Under the pieces are notes generated by a model. That model was not told the DNA's origin. It ran no database searches and worked only from the letters and a program-made list of their open reading frames with translations. A stretch of 64,000 nt of DNA from positions 310,001 through 374,000 of the forward strand of contig NZ_CP072309.1 in NCBI RefSeq assembly GCF_017726655.1. Direction: 5' to 3'. The stretch comes from Agrobacterium tumefaciens (lineage in GTDB: Bacteria; Pseudomonadota; Alphaproteobacteria; Rhizobiales; Rhizobiaceae). Made by a program: the position numbers and the translations under genes. Positions 14,851 to 24,146 of the stretch are shown here, piece after piece. Within the stretch, counting starts at the first letter, position 1, and every line of letters begins with the position of its first letter.

Positions 14851-16116
14851 ATGAATATTTCAATCAAGACTTTGTTCCTGTGCGGCAGCGTACTTTCCGC
14901 TGCTGTTTCGGTGCAGGCGGCGGAGATTTCCATCGCTGCGAATTCCACCGGAAAGAACGTCGCGTTTTTCCGCGAACGTATTGCCGCCTTCGAAAAGGAA
15001 AGCGGGCACAAGGTCAATCTGGTGACCATGCCTTCTTCTTCGAGCGAACAATTCAGCCAGTACCGGCTTTGGCTTGCCGCCGGCAACAAGGACGTCGACG
15101 TCTACCAGACGGACGTTATCTGGGCGCCGCAATTGGCAGACCAGTTCGTGGATCTGACGGCAGCGACCAAGGACGTCATCGGAGATCATTTCCCCTCGAT
15201 CGTCGCCTCTCAGACGGTGGACGGCAAACTCGTTGCCATGCCGATGTTTACCGACGCGCCGGCACTGTTCTATCGCAAGGACCTTCTTGAAAAATACGGC
15301 AAGCAGCCACCGAAGACCTGGAAGGAACTCAGCGAAACCGCCAAGGAAATTCAGGAGAAGGAGCGCGCGGCCGGCCAGAAGGACCTCTGGGGTTTTGTTT
15401 TCCAGGGCAGCGCCTATGAGGGTCTGACCTGCAACGCGCTGGAATGGATCGCATCCGCCGGCGGCGGGCACATCGTAGAAACAAATGGCGATATCTCCGT
15501 CAACAATGAAAAGGCCGCCGCGGCCATCGAAACCGCCAAAGGCTGGGTCGGCACCATCGCGCCCCAGGGCGTGCTTGCCTACAAGGAAGAGGAAGCGCGC
15601 GGCGTCTGGCAGACCGGCAATTCCGTCTTCATGCGCAACTGGCCATACGCCTACGCGCTTGGCAATGGCGACGATAGCGCCATCAAGGGCAAGTTCGGCG
15701 TCACCCCGCTGCCGGCTGGCGCAGAAGGCGAAGCACCGGCCTCGACGCTCGGCGGCTGGAACCTCGCGGTCTCGAAATACTCTGCCAACCAGGAAGCGGC
15801 CATCCAGCTGGTGAAATTCATGGCGTCCAAGGACACCCAGAAGATGCGCGCCGTGCAGCTTTCCAACATGCCGACGATCGCCTCGCTCTACGACGACAAG
15901 GATGTTGCGGCGGCGCAGCCCTTCATGCCCACGTGGAAGCCGATCTTCGAGACCGCTGTTCCCCGCCCTTCCGCCTCCGCCAAGGTAAAATACAATGAGG
16001 TTTCGGCCAAGTTCTGGGGCGCCGTGCACAACACGCTCTCCGGCAACGGTACGGCGGCGGAAAATCTCGAGCTTCTCGAGGTCGAACTGACCGATCTCAA
16101 AGGCAACGGCTGGTAA
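14851..16116 (+). CDS. thuE: Disaccharide ABC transporter substrate-binding protein ThuE
   Basis: A 421-residue extracellular solute-binding protein (family 1). ATG 14851 follows GGAGG by 7 nt and gives a signal peptide (MNISIKTLFLCGSVLSAAVS, cleavage after VQAAE near residue 22). The mature part has binding-protein landmarks: FEKESGHKVNLV, DVDVYQTDVIWAPQL, MPMFTDAPALFYRKDLLEKYG and LGGWNLAVSKYS. In rhizobia and Agrobacterium, ThuE binds trehalose, maltitol and sucrose isomers in the periplasm. It is the first gene of the thuEFGKAB set, and a stable intercistronic hairpin follows it. Confidence 0.88.
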   Translation: MNISIKTLFLCGSVLSAAVSVQAAEISIAANSTGKNVAFFRERIAAFEKESGHKVNLVTMPSSSSEQFSQYRLWLAAGNKDVDVYQTDVIWAPQLADQFVDLTAATKDVIGDHFPSIVASQTVDGKLVAMPMFTDAPALFYRKDLLEKYGKQPPKTWKELSETAKEIQEKERAAGQKDLWGFVFQGSAYEGLTCNALEWIASAGGGHIVETNGDISVNNEKAAAAIETAKGWVGTIAPQGVLAYKEEEARGVWQTGNSVFMRNWPYAYALGNGDDSAIKGKFGVTPLPAGAEGEAPASTLGGWNLAVSKYSANQEAAIQLVKFMASKDTQKMRAVQLSNMPTIASLYDDKDVAAAQPFMPTWKPIFETAVPRPSASAKVKYNEVSAKFWGAVHNTLSGNGTAAENLELLEVELTDLKGNGW

Positions 16117-16123
16117 CCCGCCC

Positions 16124-16159
16124 GCACGGGAGGCGGTCACGCCTGATCATCTCCCGTGC
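16124..16159 (+). other. Intercistronic hairpin between thuE and thuF
   Basis: Arms GCACGGGAG (16124-16132) and CTCCCGTGC (16151-16159) pair perfectly. Inside, a second stem GGCG (16132-16135)/CGCC (16140-16143) competes for one base. There is no T-run. Such structures after binding-protein genes commonly protect the upstream mRNA and raise binding protein over permease. It would also hide a GTG at 16156, supporting thuF start at 16180. Confidence 0.5.
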
Positions 16160-16179
16160 CCAAACCGCGAGATATCTTC

Positions 16180-17154
16180 ATGAACGACATCGCCCTTCAA
16201 AGGCCGGTCGCGGCTTCCGGCACCGGCTCCGACCTGCAGTCGGAACGACTGAAATCCGCCTGGCTGTTTCTGGCCCCCACATTTCTGGTTCTGGCGCTGG
16301 TGGCCGGTTGGCCGCTCGTGCGCACCGTCTGGTTCAGTCTTACCGATGCGTCGCTGACCAATCTCGAAGGCGCGCAATTTGTCGGCCTCAAGAACTACCT
16401 CACCTGGATCACGCTCAGCAGCGGCCGCACGATCTATCGCGGCCTGCTTGCCGACCCCGCCTGGTGGGGTGCGGTTGTCAATACGCTGAAATTCACTGTC
16501 GTCTCCGTCAGCCTCGAAACAGTGCTCGGACTAATCGTCGCATTGGTGCTGAACGCGGAATTCAAGGGCCGTGGTCTCGTGCGTGCAGCCATTCTCGTTC
16601 CCTGGGCAATCCCCACCATTGTCTCCGCGCAGATGTGGGCATGGATGCTGAACGACCAGTTCGGCATATTGAACGACCTGTTCCTCAATCTGGGGCTGAT
16701 CTCCAACAAGATCGCCTGGACGGCCAATCCCGAAACCGCGATGGTCGCCGTCTTGATCGTCGACATCTGGAAGACCACGCCCTTCATGGCGCTTCTCATT
16801 CTCGCCGGTCTTCAGATGGTGCCGAAGGATATGTATGAGGCAGCGAAGGTGGATGGGATTCATCCCGTCAAGGTGTTCTTCCGTGTCACCCTGCCAATGA
16901 TCCGTCCGGCGCTGATGGTCGCCGTGATCTTCCGCATGCTGGATGCGATGCGCGTGTTCGACCTGATCTACATCTTGACGCCGAATAACGCCCAGACGCG
17001 CACCATGTCCGTGCTCGCACGCGAGAACCTGTTCGATTTCGACAAGTTCGCCTATGGCGCGGCCGCCTCCACCATGCTGTTCCTCATCATCGCCTCGATC
17101 ACGGTCATCTATATGTGGCTCGGGCGCGTTAACACGGATGGAGCCCAGCGATGA
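16180..17154 (+). CDS. thuF: Disaccharide ABC transporter permease ThuF
   Basis: A 324-residue inner-membrane permease of the MalF type, with about six transmembrane segments after a 20-residue cytoplasmic start. The permease loop that contacts the ATPase is visible as DMYEAAKVDGIHPVKVFFRV, the EAA motif, near residue 220. I chose ATG 16180 (MNDIALQRPV); an upstream GTG at 16156 lies inside a hairpin. The stop overlaps the thuG start (ATGA at 17151-17154), which indicates coupled translation. It forms the membrane channel together with ThuG. Confidence 0.88.
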   Translation: MNDIALQRPVAASGTGSDLQSERLKSAWLFLAPTFLVLALVAGWPLVRTVWFSLTDASLTNLEGAQFVGLKNYLTWITLSSGRTIYRGLLADPAWWGAVVNTLKFTVVSVSLETVLGLIVALVLNAEFKGRGLVRAAILVPWAIPTIVSAQMWAWMLNDQFGILNDLFLNLGLISNKIAWTANPETAMVAVLIVDIWKTTPFMALLILAGLQMVPKDMYEAAKVDGIHPVKVFFRVTLPMIRPALMVAVIFRMLDAMRVFDLIYILTPNNAQTRTMSVLARENLFDFDKFAYGAAASTMLFLIIASITVIYMWLGRVNTDGAQR

Positions 17155-17984
17155 CAATGCCAAACATCCTGAAAACCACCGCTTTTTATGCGCTGGTCGC
17201 CGTTATCATGGTGATCTCGGTATTCCCCTTCTATTACGCGATCCTGACCAGTCTGAAATCCGGTTCAGCCCTGTTCCAAGTCAATTACTGGCCGCGCGAA
17301 TTTTCGCTTACCAACTACAACTTCGTCATCGGCAATGGCACCTTCCTGCGCAATCTCGGCAATTCGTTGCTGGTTGCGTCATCCGTGGTTATCCTGTCGC
17401 TGTTTCTGGCGGTTACCGCATCCTATGCGCTGGCTCGTGTCCGCTTCCGCGGCCGAGCGCTACTGCTGCTCACCATCCTGTCGGTTTCGATGTTCCCGCA
17501 GATCGCCGTTCTCGCCGGCCTGTTCGAATTGATCCGCTGGGCCGGCATCTTCAACACGCCGCTCGCGCTGATCTTTTCCTACATGATCTTCACCCTGCCT
17601 TTCACGGTCTGGGTCTTGACGACCTTCATGCGCGACCTGCCGATCGAGATCGAGGAAGCGGCGATCGTGGATGGCGCGACACCATGGGTCATCATCACCC
17701 AGGTCTTCATGCCACTGATGTGGCCCGCACTCGTTACGACAGGGCTTCTCGCCTTCATTGCGGCGTGGAACGAATTCCTCTTCGCGCTCACCTTCACTTC
17801 ATCCAACGAGCAGCGCACCGTGCCCGTCGCCATTGCTCTTCTGTCTGGCGGCTCGCAGTTCGAAATCCCGTGGGGAACGATTATGGCAGCGTCCGTCATC
17901 GTCACCGCTCCGCTCGTTGTCCTCGTTCTGATCTTCCAGCGACGCATCATCTCCGGCCTCACCGCCGGCGGCGTCAAAGGCTAG
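17151..17984 (+). CDS. thuG: Disaccharide ABC transporter permease ThuG
   Basis: A 277-residue MalG-type permease with six predicted transmembrane helices. The EAA loop reads EIEEAAIVDGATPWVIITQV (about residues 163-182), followed by MPLMWPALVTTGLLAFIAAWNEFLFAL. Its ATG overlaps the thuF stop by 4 nt. It pairs with ThuF to form the translocation pore, and the C-terminal half ends in GGVKG just before the ATPase gene, 10 nt upstream. Confidence 0.88.
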   Translation: MTMPNILKTTAFYALVAVIMVISVFPFYYAILTSLKSGSALFQVNYWPREFSLTNYNFVIGNGTFLRNLGNSLLVASSVVILSLFLAVTASYALARVRFRGRALLLLTILSVSMFPQIAVLAGLFELIRWAGIFNTPLALIFSYMIFTLPFTVWVLTTFMRDLPIEIEEAAIVDGATPWVIITQVFMPLMWPALVTTGLLAFIAAWNEFLFALTFTSSNEQRTVPVAIALLSGGSQFEIPWGTIMAASVIVTAPLVVLVLIFQRRIISGLTAGGVKG

Positions 17985-17994
17985 GAGAAATTTC

Positions 17995-19023
17995 ATGACC
18001 ACCATTCAACTGCGCGATCTTCGCAAATCCTTCGGCGCCTTCGATGTCATCAAGGGCATCGACATGGATATTCGCTCCGGCGAGTTCATGGTCTTTGTCG
18101 GTCCCTCCGGCTGCGGCAAGTCCACCCTTCTGCGCCTCATTTGCGGCCTGGAAGAAATCACCGGCGGTACGCTGTCCTTCGACGGCGAGACGGTAAACCG
18201 CCTGCCACCGGCCAAGCGCGGCGTCGCCATGGTCTTCCAGTCCTATGCACTTTATCCGCATATGACCGTATTCGAAAACATGGCCTTCGGCATGAAACTA
18301 TCCGGTGCAGACAAGGAGCAGCGGCGCAAGCGCGTGGAGGCGGCGGCCGAGATGCTGCAACTCACGCCTTATCTGGAGCGTCTGCCAAAGCAGCTCTCCG
18401 GCGGCCAGCGTCAGCGTGTCGCCATCGGCCGCGCCATCGTGCGCGATCCCAAGGTCTTCCTCTTCGATGAACCGCTCTCCAACCTCGATGCAGCGCTGCG
18501 CGTCGCAACCCGCCTGGAGATCGCCAAGCTGCACCGCGAAATGCATGATACGACGATGATCTATGTCACGCATGATCAGGTGGAGGCCATGACGCTCGCC
18601 GACCGCATCTGCGTGTTGCGCGATGGCCGTGTCGAGCAGATCGGCACGCCGCTCGAGCTTTACGAGAGCCCCGTCAACACCTTCGTCGCGGGCTTCATCG
18701 GCTCGCCGAAGATGAACTTTCTGGCAGGCAAATATGCCGAAACCGAGGGCGCAAAGACCATTGGCATCCGCCCTGAACACATTGCCATCACAACGGACGG
18801 GAACGGTTGGAACGGCGAGATCGTTCATTCGGAGATGTTGGGATCTGACAGCTACATCTATGTCGAGATCGGCTCTGGCGAGCCGGTCGTCGTTCGCGAA
18901 GAGGGCGTGACAGGCCGAAAGGCAGGCGAACGCATCACTCTCGTGCCGGATGCGGCGCAAATCCACCGTTTTGACGCTGAAGGCAGGGCGCTTTCCCGCA
19001 ACCCCGCTCGGGGTGCTGCCTGA
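17995..19023 (+). CDS. thuK: Disaccharide ABC transporter ATP-binding protein ThuK
   Basis: A 342-residue MalK/UgpC-type ATPase. Walker [13 protein letters not shown] (about 37-48), Q-loop [13 protein letters not shown], signature [14 protein letters not shown], Walker [13 protein letters not shown] and the switch histidine in [11 protein letters not shown] are all intact. The C-terminal TOBE/OB domain (from about residue 235, with [10 protein letters not shown]) is typical of sugar importers. It energises ThuF/ThuG on the cytoplasmic face. GGAG precedes the start by a few bases. Confidence 0.9.
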   Translation: MTTIQLRDLRKSFGAFDVIKGIDMDIRSGEFMVFVGPSGCGKSTLLRLICGLEEITGGTLSFDGETVNRLPPAKRGVAMVFQSYALYPHMTVFENMAFGMKLSGADKEQRRKRVEAAAEMLQLTPYLERLPKQLSGGQRQRVAIGRAIVRDPKVFLFDEPLSNLDAALRVATRLEIAKLHREMHDTTMIYVTHDQVEAMTLADRICVLRDGRVEQIGTPLELYESPVNTFVAGFIGSPKMNFLAGKYAETEGAKTIGIRPEHIAITTDGNGWNGEIVHSEMLGSDSYIYVEIGSGEPVVVREEGVTGRKAGERITLVPDAAQIHRFDAEGRALSRNPARGAA

Positions 19024-19078
19024 TATTTCACTTTTGCCGGTCACCCCAAGGAGCCGGCTTTCACCAAGGAGCATGAGA

Positions 19079-19864
19079 ATGGCCATCAACACCGTTGTAT
19101 GGGGCGAAAATATTCACGAACACATCAATGAGACGGTGCGTTCGATCTATCCAAACGGCATGCACAACACAATTGCCGACGCTCTGAACCAGGACGCGGA
19201 GATCAACGCCACCACTGCCACACTGCAAGAGCCGGAACACGGGCTTTCGCAGGAGCGTCTCGACAACACCGACGTTCTGGTCTGGTGGGGCCACAAGGAC
19301 CATGGCGCCGTACAGGATGAGATCGTCGAGCGCGTTGCCAAGCGGGTCTGGGAAGGCATGGGTCTCATCGTCCTGCATTCCGGCCACTTCTCCAAGCCCT
19401 TCAAGCGGCTGATGGGCACGCCCTGCGCGCTGAAATGGCGTGAGGCAGGTGAACGCGAGCGCCTGTGGACGATCAATCCGCGCCACCCGATTGCCGCTGG
19501 TCTGCCTGAACATTTCGAGCTTGAGAACGAAGAAATGTATGGCGAGCAGTTCTCCGTACCGGAACCATTGGAAACCGTCTTTATCTCTTGGTTCCAGGGC
19601 GGCGAGGTCTTCCGTTCCGGTCTGACCTGGAGGCGTGGGGCTGGCAACATTTTCTATTTCCGTCCTGGGCATGAAACCTATCCGACCTATCATGACGCCA
19701 ACGTTCAGAAGGTCATCAGCAACTCGGTCAAATGGGCCTATAACCCGGCCGGCGCCCTGAAGAGCATTCACACCGCTCCCAACGTCCCCGTCGATCAGGC
19801 GCTGGAGCCGATCGAAGAACGCGGTCCGAAGCTGCACAAGGCGGGCGAAGCAGGTTATAGATAA
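19079..19864 (+). CDS. thuA: Trehalose utilisation protein ThuA
   Basis: A 261-residue ThuA-family protein with a class I glutamine-amidotransferase-like fold. ATG 19079 ([15 protein letters not shown]) has AAGGAG 7 nt upstream; an ATG at 19073 is too close to that site. Visible landmarks are [30 protein letters not shown] and [15 protein letters not shown], rich in His and Asp as in the ThuA fold. In Sinorhizobium and Agrobacterium, ThuA and ThuB act together in converting trehalose-type disaccharides to 3-keto derivatives. Its exact chemistry cannot be read here. Confidence 0.88.
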   Translation: MAINTVVWGENIHEHINETVRSIYPNGMHNTIADALNQDAEINATTATLQEPEHGLSQERLDNTDVLVWWGHKDHGAVQDEIVERVAKRVWEGMGLIVLHSGHFSKPFKRLMGTPCALKWREAGERERLWTINPRHPIAAGLPEHFELENEEMYGEQFSVPEPLETVFISWFQGGEVFRSGLTWRRGAGNIFYFRPGHETYPTYHDANVQKVISNSVKWAYNPAGALKSIHTAPNVPVDQALEPIEERGPKLHKAGEAGYR

Positions 19865-19884
19865 GGGCTTGGAGATAACTGGCC

Positions 19885-20934
19885 ATGAGACTTCTCATTC
19901 TTGGAACCGGTGGCATGGCGAACAATCACGCCACCTACTTCTCGCAAATCGCTGGCGTTGAACTTGTCGCGGCGGTGGATGTGGACGATGTGGTAGTGCG
20001 AGCATTCGCGCTGCGCCATAACATACCGCTGTCATTCACTTCTCTCGATGATGCGATCGCCTGGGGCGAATTCGATGCGGCGGCCAATGTCACGCCGGAC
20101 GCCATTCATCATCCCACGAGTTTGAAACTCCTTGCCGCGGGCAAGCACGTCTTCTGCGAGAAACCGCTTGCGGAAAACTATGCCAACGCTGCGGAAATGG
20201 CCGATGCTGCCGAAAAGGCTGGGCTCGTGGCCATGGTCAACCTCACCTATCGCAATGTCGCCCCACTTCAGGCGGCACGCGAGATGGTGCTTTCGGGCAA
20301 GATCGGAAAGGTGCGCCATCTCGAGGCGTCATACCTCCAAAGCTGGCTCGTTTCCAAGGCCTGGGGCGACTGGATGACGGAAAGTAAGTGGCTTTGGCGG
20401 CTTTCCACCAAGCATGGCTCGAACGGCGTGCTCGGCGACGTTGGCATCCACATCCTCGACTTCGCCTCCTATGGTGCTGGCAGCGATGTGGAGCGCATCT
20501 TCACGCGCCTGAAGACCTTCGACAAATATGAAGGCAACAAAATCGGCGCTTACGATCTCGACGCCAACGACAGCTTCACCATGACCGCCGAACTGGAAAA
20601 CGGGGCGATGGGCGTCATCCATGCCAGCCGCTGGGCAACCGGCCACCTGAACGAGCTTCGCCTGCGCATCCACGGCGACAAGGGCGCGCTCGAGGTGATC
20701 CACACGCCTGATTATTCCAGCCTGCGTGCGTGCATCGGCGAAGACGTCGAAAAAGCGATCTGGAAGACGATCGATGTCGATCCCGTGCCCACCAACTACG
20801 AAAAGTTCGCCAAGGCCGTTATGGAAGGCGGCGTCGCTGATCCAGACTTCCGCCACGCCGCAAACCTGCAAAAGGTGCTCGATCTGTCGATCATCGCCGA
20901 TCGGGAGCGCCGCGAGCTCGCCGTTTCTGCTTGA
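19885..20934 (+). CDS. thuB: Gfo/Idh/MocA-family dehydrogenase ThuB
   Basis: A 349-residue oxidoreductase with an N-terminal Rossmann domain (LLILGTGGMANNHATYFSQ, about 3-21) and the family signature GKHVFCEKPLAENYANAAEM, in which the EKP lysine is expected to act in catalysis (about residue 93). The C-terminal substrate domain contains GSNGVLGDVGIHILDFASYG. As the last gene of thuEFGKAB it should be the NAD(P)-dependent dehydrogenase that oxidises the sugar at C3. A GC-rich hairpin 10 nt past the stop probably ends the operon. Confidence 0.87.
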   Translation: MRLLILGTGGMANNHATYFSQIAGVELVAAVDVDDVVVRAFALRHNIPLSFTSLDDAIAWGEFDAAANVTPDAIHHPTSLKLLAAGKHVFCEKPLAENYANAAEMADAAEKAGLVAMVNLTYRNVAPLQAAREMVLSGKIGKVRHLEASYLQSWLVSKAWGDWMTESKWLWRLSTKHGSNGVLGDVGIHILDFASYGAGSDVERIFTRLKTFDKYEGNKIGAYDLDANDSFTMTAELENGAMGVIHASRWATGHLNELRLRIHGDKGALEVIHTPDYSSLRACIGEDVEKAIWKTIDVDPVPTNYEKFAKAVMEGGVADPDFRHAANLQKVLDLSIIADRERRELAVSA

Positions 20935-20943
20935 TGTGCGAAA

Positions 20944-20967
20944 GAGCGGTGGCGTGAGCCGCCGCTC
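20944..20967 (+). terminator. Hairpin at the end of the thu operon
   Basis: Arms GAGCGGTGGC (20944-20953) and GCCGCCGCTC (20958-20967) pair over 10 bp with one G-U wobble and a GTGA tetraloop. The T-run is poor (GAACGCTTCC), so termination may be incomplete or may need Rho. Confidence 0.5.
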
Positions 20968-21044
20968 GAACGCTTCCTGATCATGTCTCATGGGAACTCC
21001 GCGCGCGCTCCCACCACAAATCTCAATATTCTGTTGCTCTCCGG

Positions 21045-21073
21045 TTTCGCAACTTGCCTTCAAACTTTCGCAA
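21045..21073 (+). promoter_or_regulatory. Direct repeat TTTCGCAA x2 before alkC
   Basis: The octamer TTTCGCAA occurs at 21045-21052 and again at 21066-21073. The starts are 21 nt apart, two helical turns, and 37 nt separate the second copy from the alkC start. Regular spacing on one face of the helix suggests a regulator site. It does not match the E. coli Ada box. Confidence 0.35.
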
Positions 21074-21109
21074 GGCTAAAAGAACAAAAAGTGAACTACC
21101 GGAGGTCTT

Positions 21110-22207
21110 ATGAGCGACACGGCGGCGCCCGCACTGAAGGAAATCTTCAACCGCGAAAAACTGCAGCATATCGCTGATCAGACCAAAGCTGTTTATCCGC
21201 CCTTCGACGTGTCCGCCTTCATGGCGCTTGCGACGGCGAATCTCGAGGCGCTTGGGATCATGCAGCGCATGCGCCAGGTGGCGACCAGCCTGCATGCAAC
21301 TCTTCCCGGGGACTATGCTCGCAATATTGAGATTCTCAGCGCTGCAGCTCCTGGCATCGGCAATGGTTTTGCCTCCATTTCGCTGCCGGAATATGTCGCA
21401 CTGTACGGCCTAAATGATTTTGATCTCTCCATGGAGGCACTGCAATATTTCACGCGTTTCGGCTCTTCGGAATTCGCCATACGGCATTTTCTGCAGAAGG
21501 ATATCGCGCGTACTATCGCTGTGATGGAAACATGGACGCAACATGATAACGAGCATGTCAGGCGGCTGGCGAGCGAAGGTTGTCGGCCTCGGCTTCCCTG
21601 GTCGTTCCAGCTTAAATCGCTCGTTGTCGATCCCTCTCCCGTCACCGCTATCCTGGACGCCCTGAAAGCGGACGAGGCGCTTTATGTGCGTAAATCCGTC
21701 GCCAATCACCTGAACGATATTACCAAGGACAATCCCGACTTCGTACTGGCGCTGATCGACACCTGGCCGAAAGACGACCCGAATACGCGCTGGATCATGC
21801 GGCAGGCCCTTCGCACCCTTATCAAGAAAGGCGATGCCGCAGCACTCGCCCATCTGGGTGCGCATGGTGAGGCGCAGATTGCGCTCGCGTCTTTTCAGGT
21901 ATCGCCGGACAAGGTTGTTCTTGGCAATCCGGTGCGGATTGCAACCTCTTTCACGTCGACGGCGAAGAGCCCGCAGAAACTGGTGATCGACTACGCCGTC
22001 CACTACGTGAAGAAGAGCGGCGGCACGTCCGCCAAGGTCTTCAAATGGAAGGAAGTCGAGCTTCAGCCCGGCGAAACCTGCGCGCTGTCGATCAGCCGCG
22101 CCACCAGGGATTTCACCACCCGCAAACATTATGCCGGCACCCACAGGGTCGACCTTATGATCAATGGCAGGCTCGCCGCAGACCGTGCTTTCGAGCTTCT
22201 GGTCTGA
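21110..22207 (+). CDS. AlkC-family DNA alkylation repair glycosylase
   Basis: A 365-residue HEAT-like-repeat DNA glycosylase of the AlkC group, which excises 3-methyladenine without base flipping. The helical part (about 1-260) contains the highly typical HVRRLASEGCRPRLPWSFQL, DEALYVRKSVANHLNDITKD and NTRWIMRQALRTLIKKGD. The C-terminal 100 residues (from ALASFQVSPDKVVLGNPVRI) are beta-rich and match the Ig-like domain that several AlkC proteins carry. CGGAGG precedes ATG 21110. It follows the thu operon but has its own upstream region with a direct repeat. Confidence 0.88.
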   Translation: MSDTAAPALKEIFNREKLQHIADQTKAVYPPFDVSAFMALATANLEALGIMQRMRQVATSLHATLPGDYARNIEILSAAAPGIGNGFASISLPEYVALYGLNDFDLSMEALQYFTRFGSSEFAIRHFLQKDIARTIAVMETWTQHDNEHVRRLASEGCRPRLPWSFQLKSLVVDPSPVTAILDALKADEALYVRKSVANHLNDITKDNPDFVLALIDTWPKDDPNTRWIMRQALRTLIKKGDAAALAHLGAHGEAQIALASFQVSPDKVVLGNPVRIATSFTSTAKSPQKLVIDYAVHYVKKSGGTSAKVFKWKEVELQPGETCALSISRATRDFTTRKHYAGTHRVDLMINGRLAADRAFELLV

Positions 22208-22224
22208 AGCCGGTCTTTTACCTT

Positions 22225-23250
22225 TTACGCCGCCGGGAAAATCTTTGCCCGGCGGATGATGACGGAACCGCGATCACCCGCCGTGACGTCGTTTTCCGGC
22301 GGCACGTCGAACTCGAGAATGTCTCCGCCATCGGTGCTGACAATCACCCGTCTTTCCCCGGCGCGGTCGAGAACACGCTCCACGGAGGCGGGAATGCCCT
22401 CATGGAGATCCTCCCATTCGAGATCACCCGGTCGGGCGTAGATATCAACGGCACCGTCGCCCTGGCCATAAGAGAAAGGCAGCTCGTTATCGCCGACATA
22501 GATTTTTCCGCCCCGCGCCACACCGGGCACGCGGTTGGCATCGCCGAGGAAACGCATGACGAAAGAGCTGTTGGGTTGGCGGCAAACCTCTTTCGGCGTG
22601 CCCTGCTGCACAATCTCCCCCTGGTTAAGAATGACCACGCGGTCGGCAAGATCGAGCGCCTCTTCCTGATCGTGGGTCACGAAAATCGTGGTAATGCCAA
22701 GTTCGGAATGGATCTCACGAAGCCAGCGCCGCAGGTCGCGACGCACATTGGCATCCAGCGCCCCGAAGGGTTCGTCCAGCAGCAGCACCTTCGGATCGAC
22801 CGAAAGAGCGCGCGCTAAAGCAACCCGCTGTCGCTGCCCGCCGGATATCTGCGCCGGAAAACGGTCGCCAAGACCCTCAAGCTTCACAAGGCGCAGCAGC
22901 TCCTGCACGCGGGCATCGATCGCCGCACGGTCGCGCTTTACCTTCGAGACCTTCATGCCGAAGGCGATGTTTTCATTCAGCGTCATATGCGGAAACAACG
23001 CATAATGTTGGAACACGAAGCCGACACCGCGGTCGCGCACCGGAATATTGGTGGCGTCCTCGTCCCCAAAAAGGATGCGACCGCCATCGCTATATTCGAG
23101 GCCGGCCACCATGCGCAAAATCGTCGTCTTGCCGGAGCCGGAGGGACCGAGCAGGGCGAGAAGCTCGCCACTTTCGATATCCAGCGAAACATCGCGCACG
23201 GCGCGGAAGGTATCGAAGGTCTTCACTACATTTTCGAGGCGGATTTTCAT
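22225..23250 (-). CDS. cysA: Sulfate/thiosulfate ABC transporter ATP-binding protein CysA
   Basis: A 341-residue importer ATPase. Walker [13 protein letters not shown] (about 34-45), Q-loop [14 protein letters not shown], signature [15 protein letters not shown], Walker [13 protein letters not shown] and [15 protein letters not shown] are intact. A C-terminal TOBE-like region (about 235-341, with [10 protein letters not shown]) is typical of CysA. Fourth gene of sbp-cysT-cysW-cysA, starting 5 nt after cysW. It powers uptake of sulfate, and often thiosulfate, across the inner membrane. Confidence 0.92.
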   Translation of the reverse strand: MKIRLENVVKTFDTFRAVRDVSLDIESGELLALLGPSGSGKTTILRMVAGLEYSDGGRILFGDEDATNIPVRDRGVGFVFQHYALFPHMTLNENIAFGMKVSKVKRDRAAIDARVQELLRLVKLEGLGDRFPAQISGGQRQRVALARALSVDPKVLLLDEPFGALDANVRRDLRRWLREIHSELGITTIFVTHDQEEALDLADRVVILNQGEIVQQGTPKEVCRQPNSSFVMRFLGDANRVPGVARGGKIYVGDNELPFSYGQGDGAVDIYARPGDLEWEDLHEGIPASVERVLDRAGERRVIVSTDGGDILEFDVPPENDVTAGDRGSVIIRRAKIFPAA

Positions 23251-23255
23251 TGAAA

Positions 23256-24143
23256 TCAGGTCTCCGTAGCGATGGCGGCATCGCCGTTGGTCTTTTTACG
23301 CCCGCGGCCGGCACCGCGTTGCTCCAGCGCCACTTTTGCAATGATGGTGACCACGGCGAGCAAGGCAAGGATGGAGGCTGACGCAAAGGCGCCGGCCGTC
23401 TGGTAATCGTGATACAGCAGCTCGATATGCAGCGGCAGCGTGTTTGTCTGGCCGCGAATATTGCCCGAGACCACAGACACCGCGCCGAATTCGCCCATGA
23501 CGCGGGCATTGCACAACACGACGCCATAAAGCAGCGCCCATTTGATGTTCGGCAAGGTCACCGAAAAGAAGGTGCGCCACCCGGAGGCACCAAGCGAAGT
23601 CGCCGCCTCTTCGAGATCGCGGCCCTGCGCCTGCATTAGCGGGATAAGTTCTCGCGCCACAAAGGGTGCGGTCACGAACATCGAGGCGATGACGATGCCG
23701 GGCAGCGCAAACAGTATCTTGATATCATGGGCATCGAGGAACGCGCCGAAAAGGCCCTGCAGGCCATACACGAAGAGATAGGCGACACCCGCAACGATGG
23801 GGGAAATGGAGAAAGGTATCTCGATCAATACCAGCAAAAAGCGTCTGCCGGGGAAATCAAACTTCGTAATGGACCAGGCCGCCGCAATGCCGAAGGCGGT
23901 GTTGACGGGCACCGCGATCAGCGCCGTCAGAACTGTCAACATGATGGCATGGCGGGTATCGGGATGTGTGATGGTGGCCGAATAGGCTTTCCAGCCCTGC
24001 GAAAACGCTTCGACGCCGATGATGACAAGCGGCGCCACCACCAGCACAGCGCCAATGATGAGCACGAAGGCGACGAGGCTGCGGCGCACCCATGGGGCAT
24101 CACCAACGCGCGGCGGTTTGCGGTGCGAAGAAACGGTGCTCAT
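23256..24143 (-). CDS. cysW: Sulfate ABC transporter permease CysW
   Basis: A 295-residue inner-membrane permease with about six hydrophobic segments. Typical CysW blocks are [33 protein letters not shown], the EAA loop [20 protein letters not shown] and [19 protein letters not shown]. It pairs with CysT. The start lies 3 nt after the cysT stop. The C terminus ([20 protein letters not shown]) is a charged cytoplasmic tail. Confidence 0.92.
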   Translation of the reverse strand: MSTVSSHRKPPRVGDAPWVRRSLVAFVLIIGAVLVVAPLVIIGVEAFSQGWKAYSATITHPDTRHAIMLTVLTALIAVPVNTAFGIAAAWSITKFDFPGRRFLLVLIEIPFSISPIVAGVAYLFVYGLQGLFGAFLDAHDIKILFALPGIVIASMFVTAPFVARELIPLMQAQGRDLEEAATSLGASGWRTFFSVTLPNIKWALLYGVVLCNARVMGEFGAVSVVSGNIRGQTNTLPLHIELLYHDYQTAGAFASASILALLAVVTIIAKVALEQRGAGRGRKKTNGDAAIATET

Positions 24144-24146
24144 GGC

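Noticed and set aside
14860..16140. A 426-codon open frame antisense to thuE
   Set aside because: Shadow of thuE, with no ribosome site and no domain.
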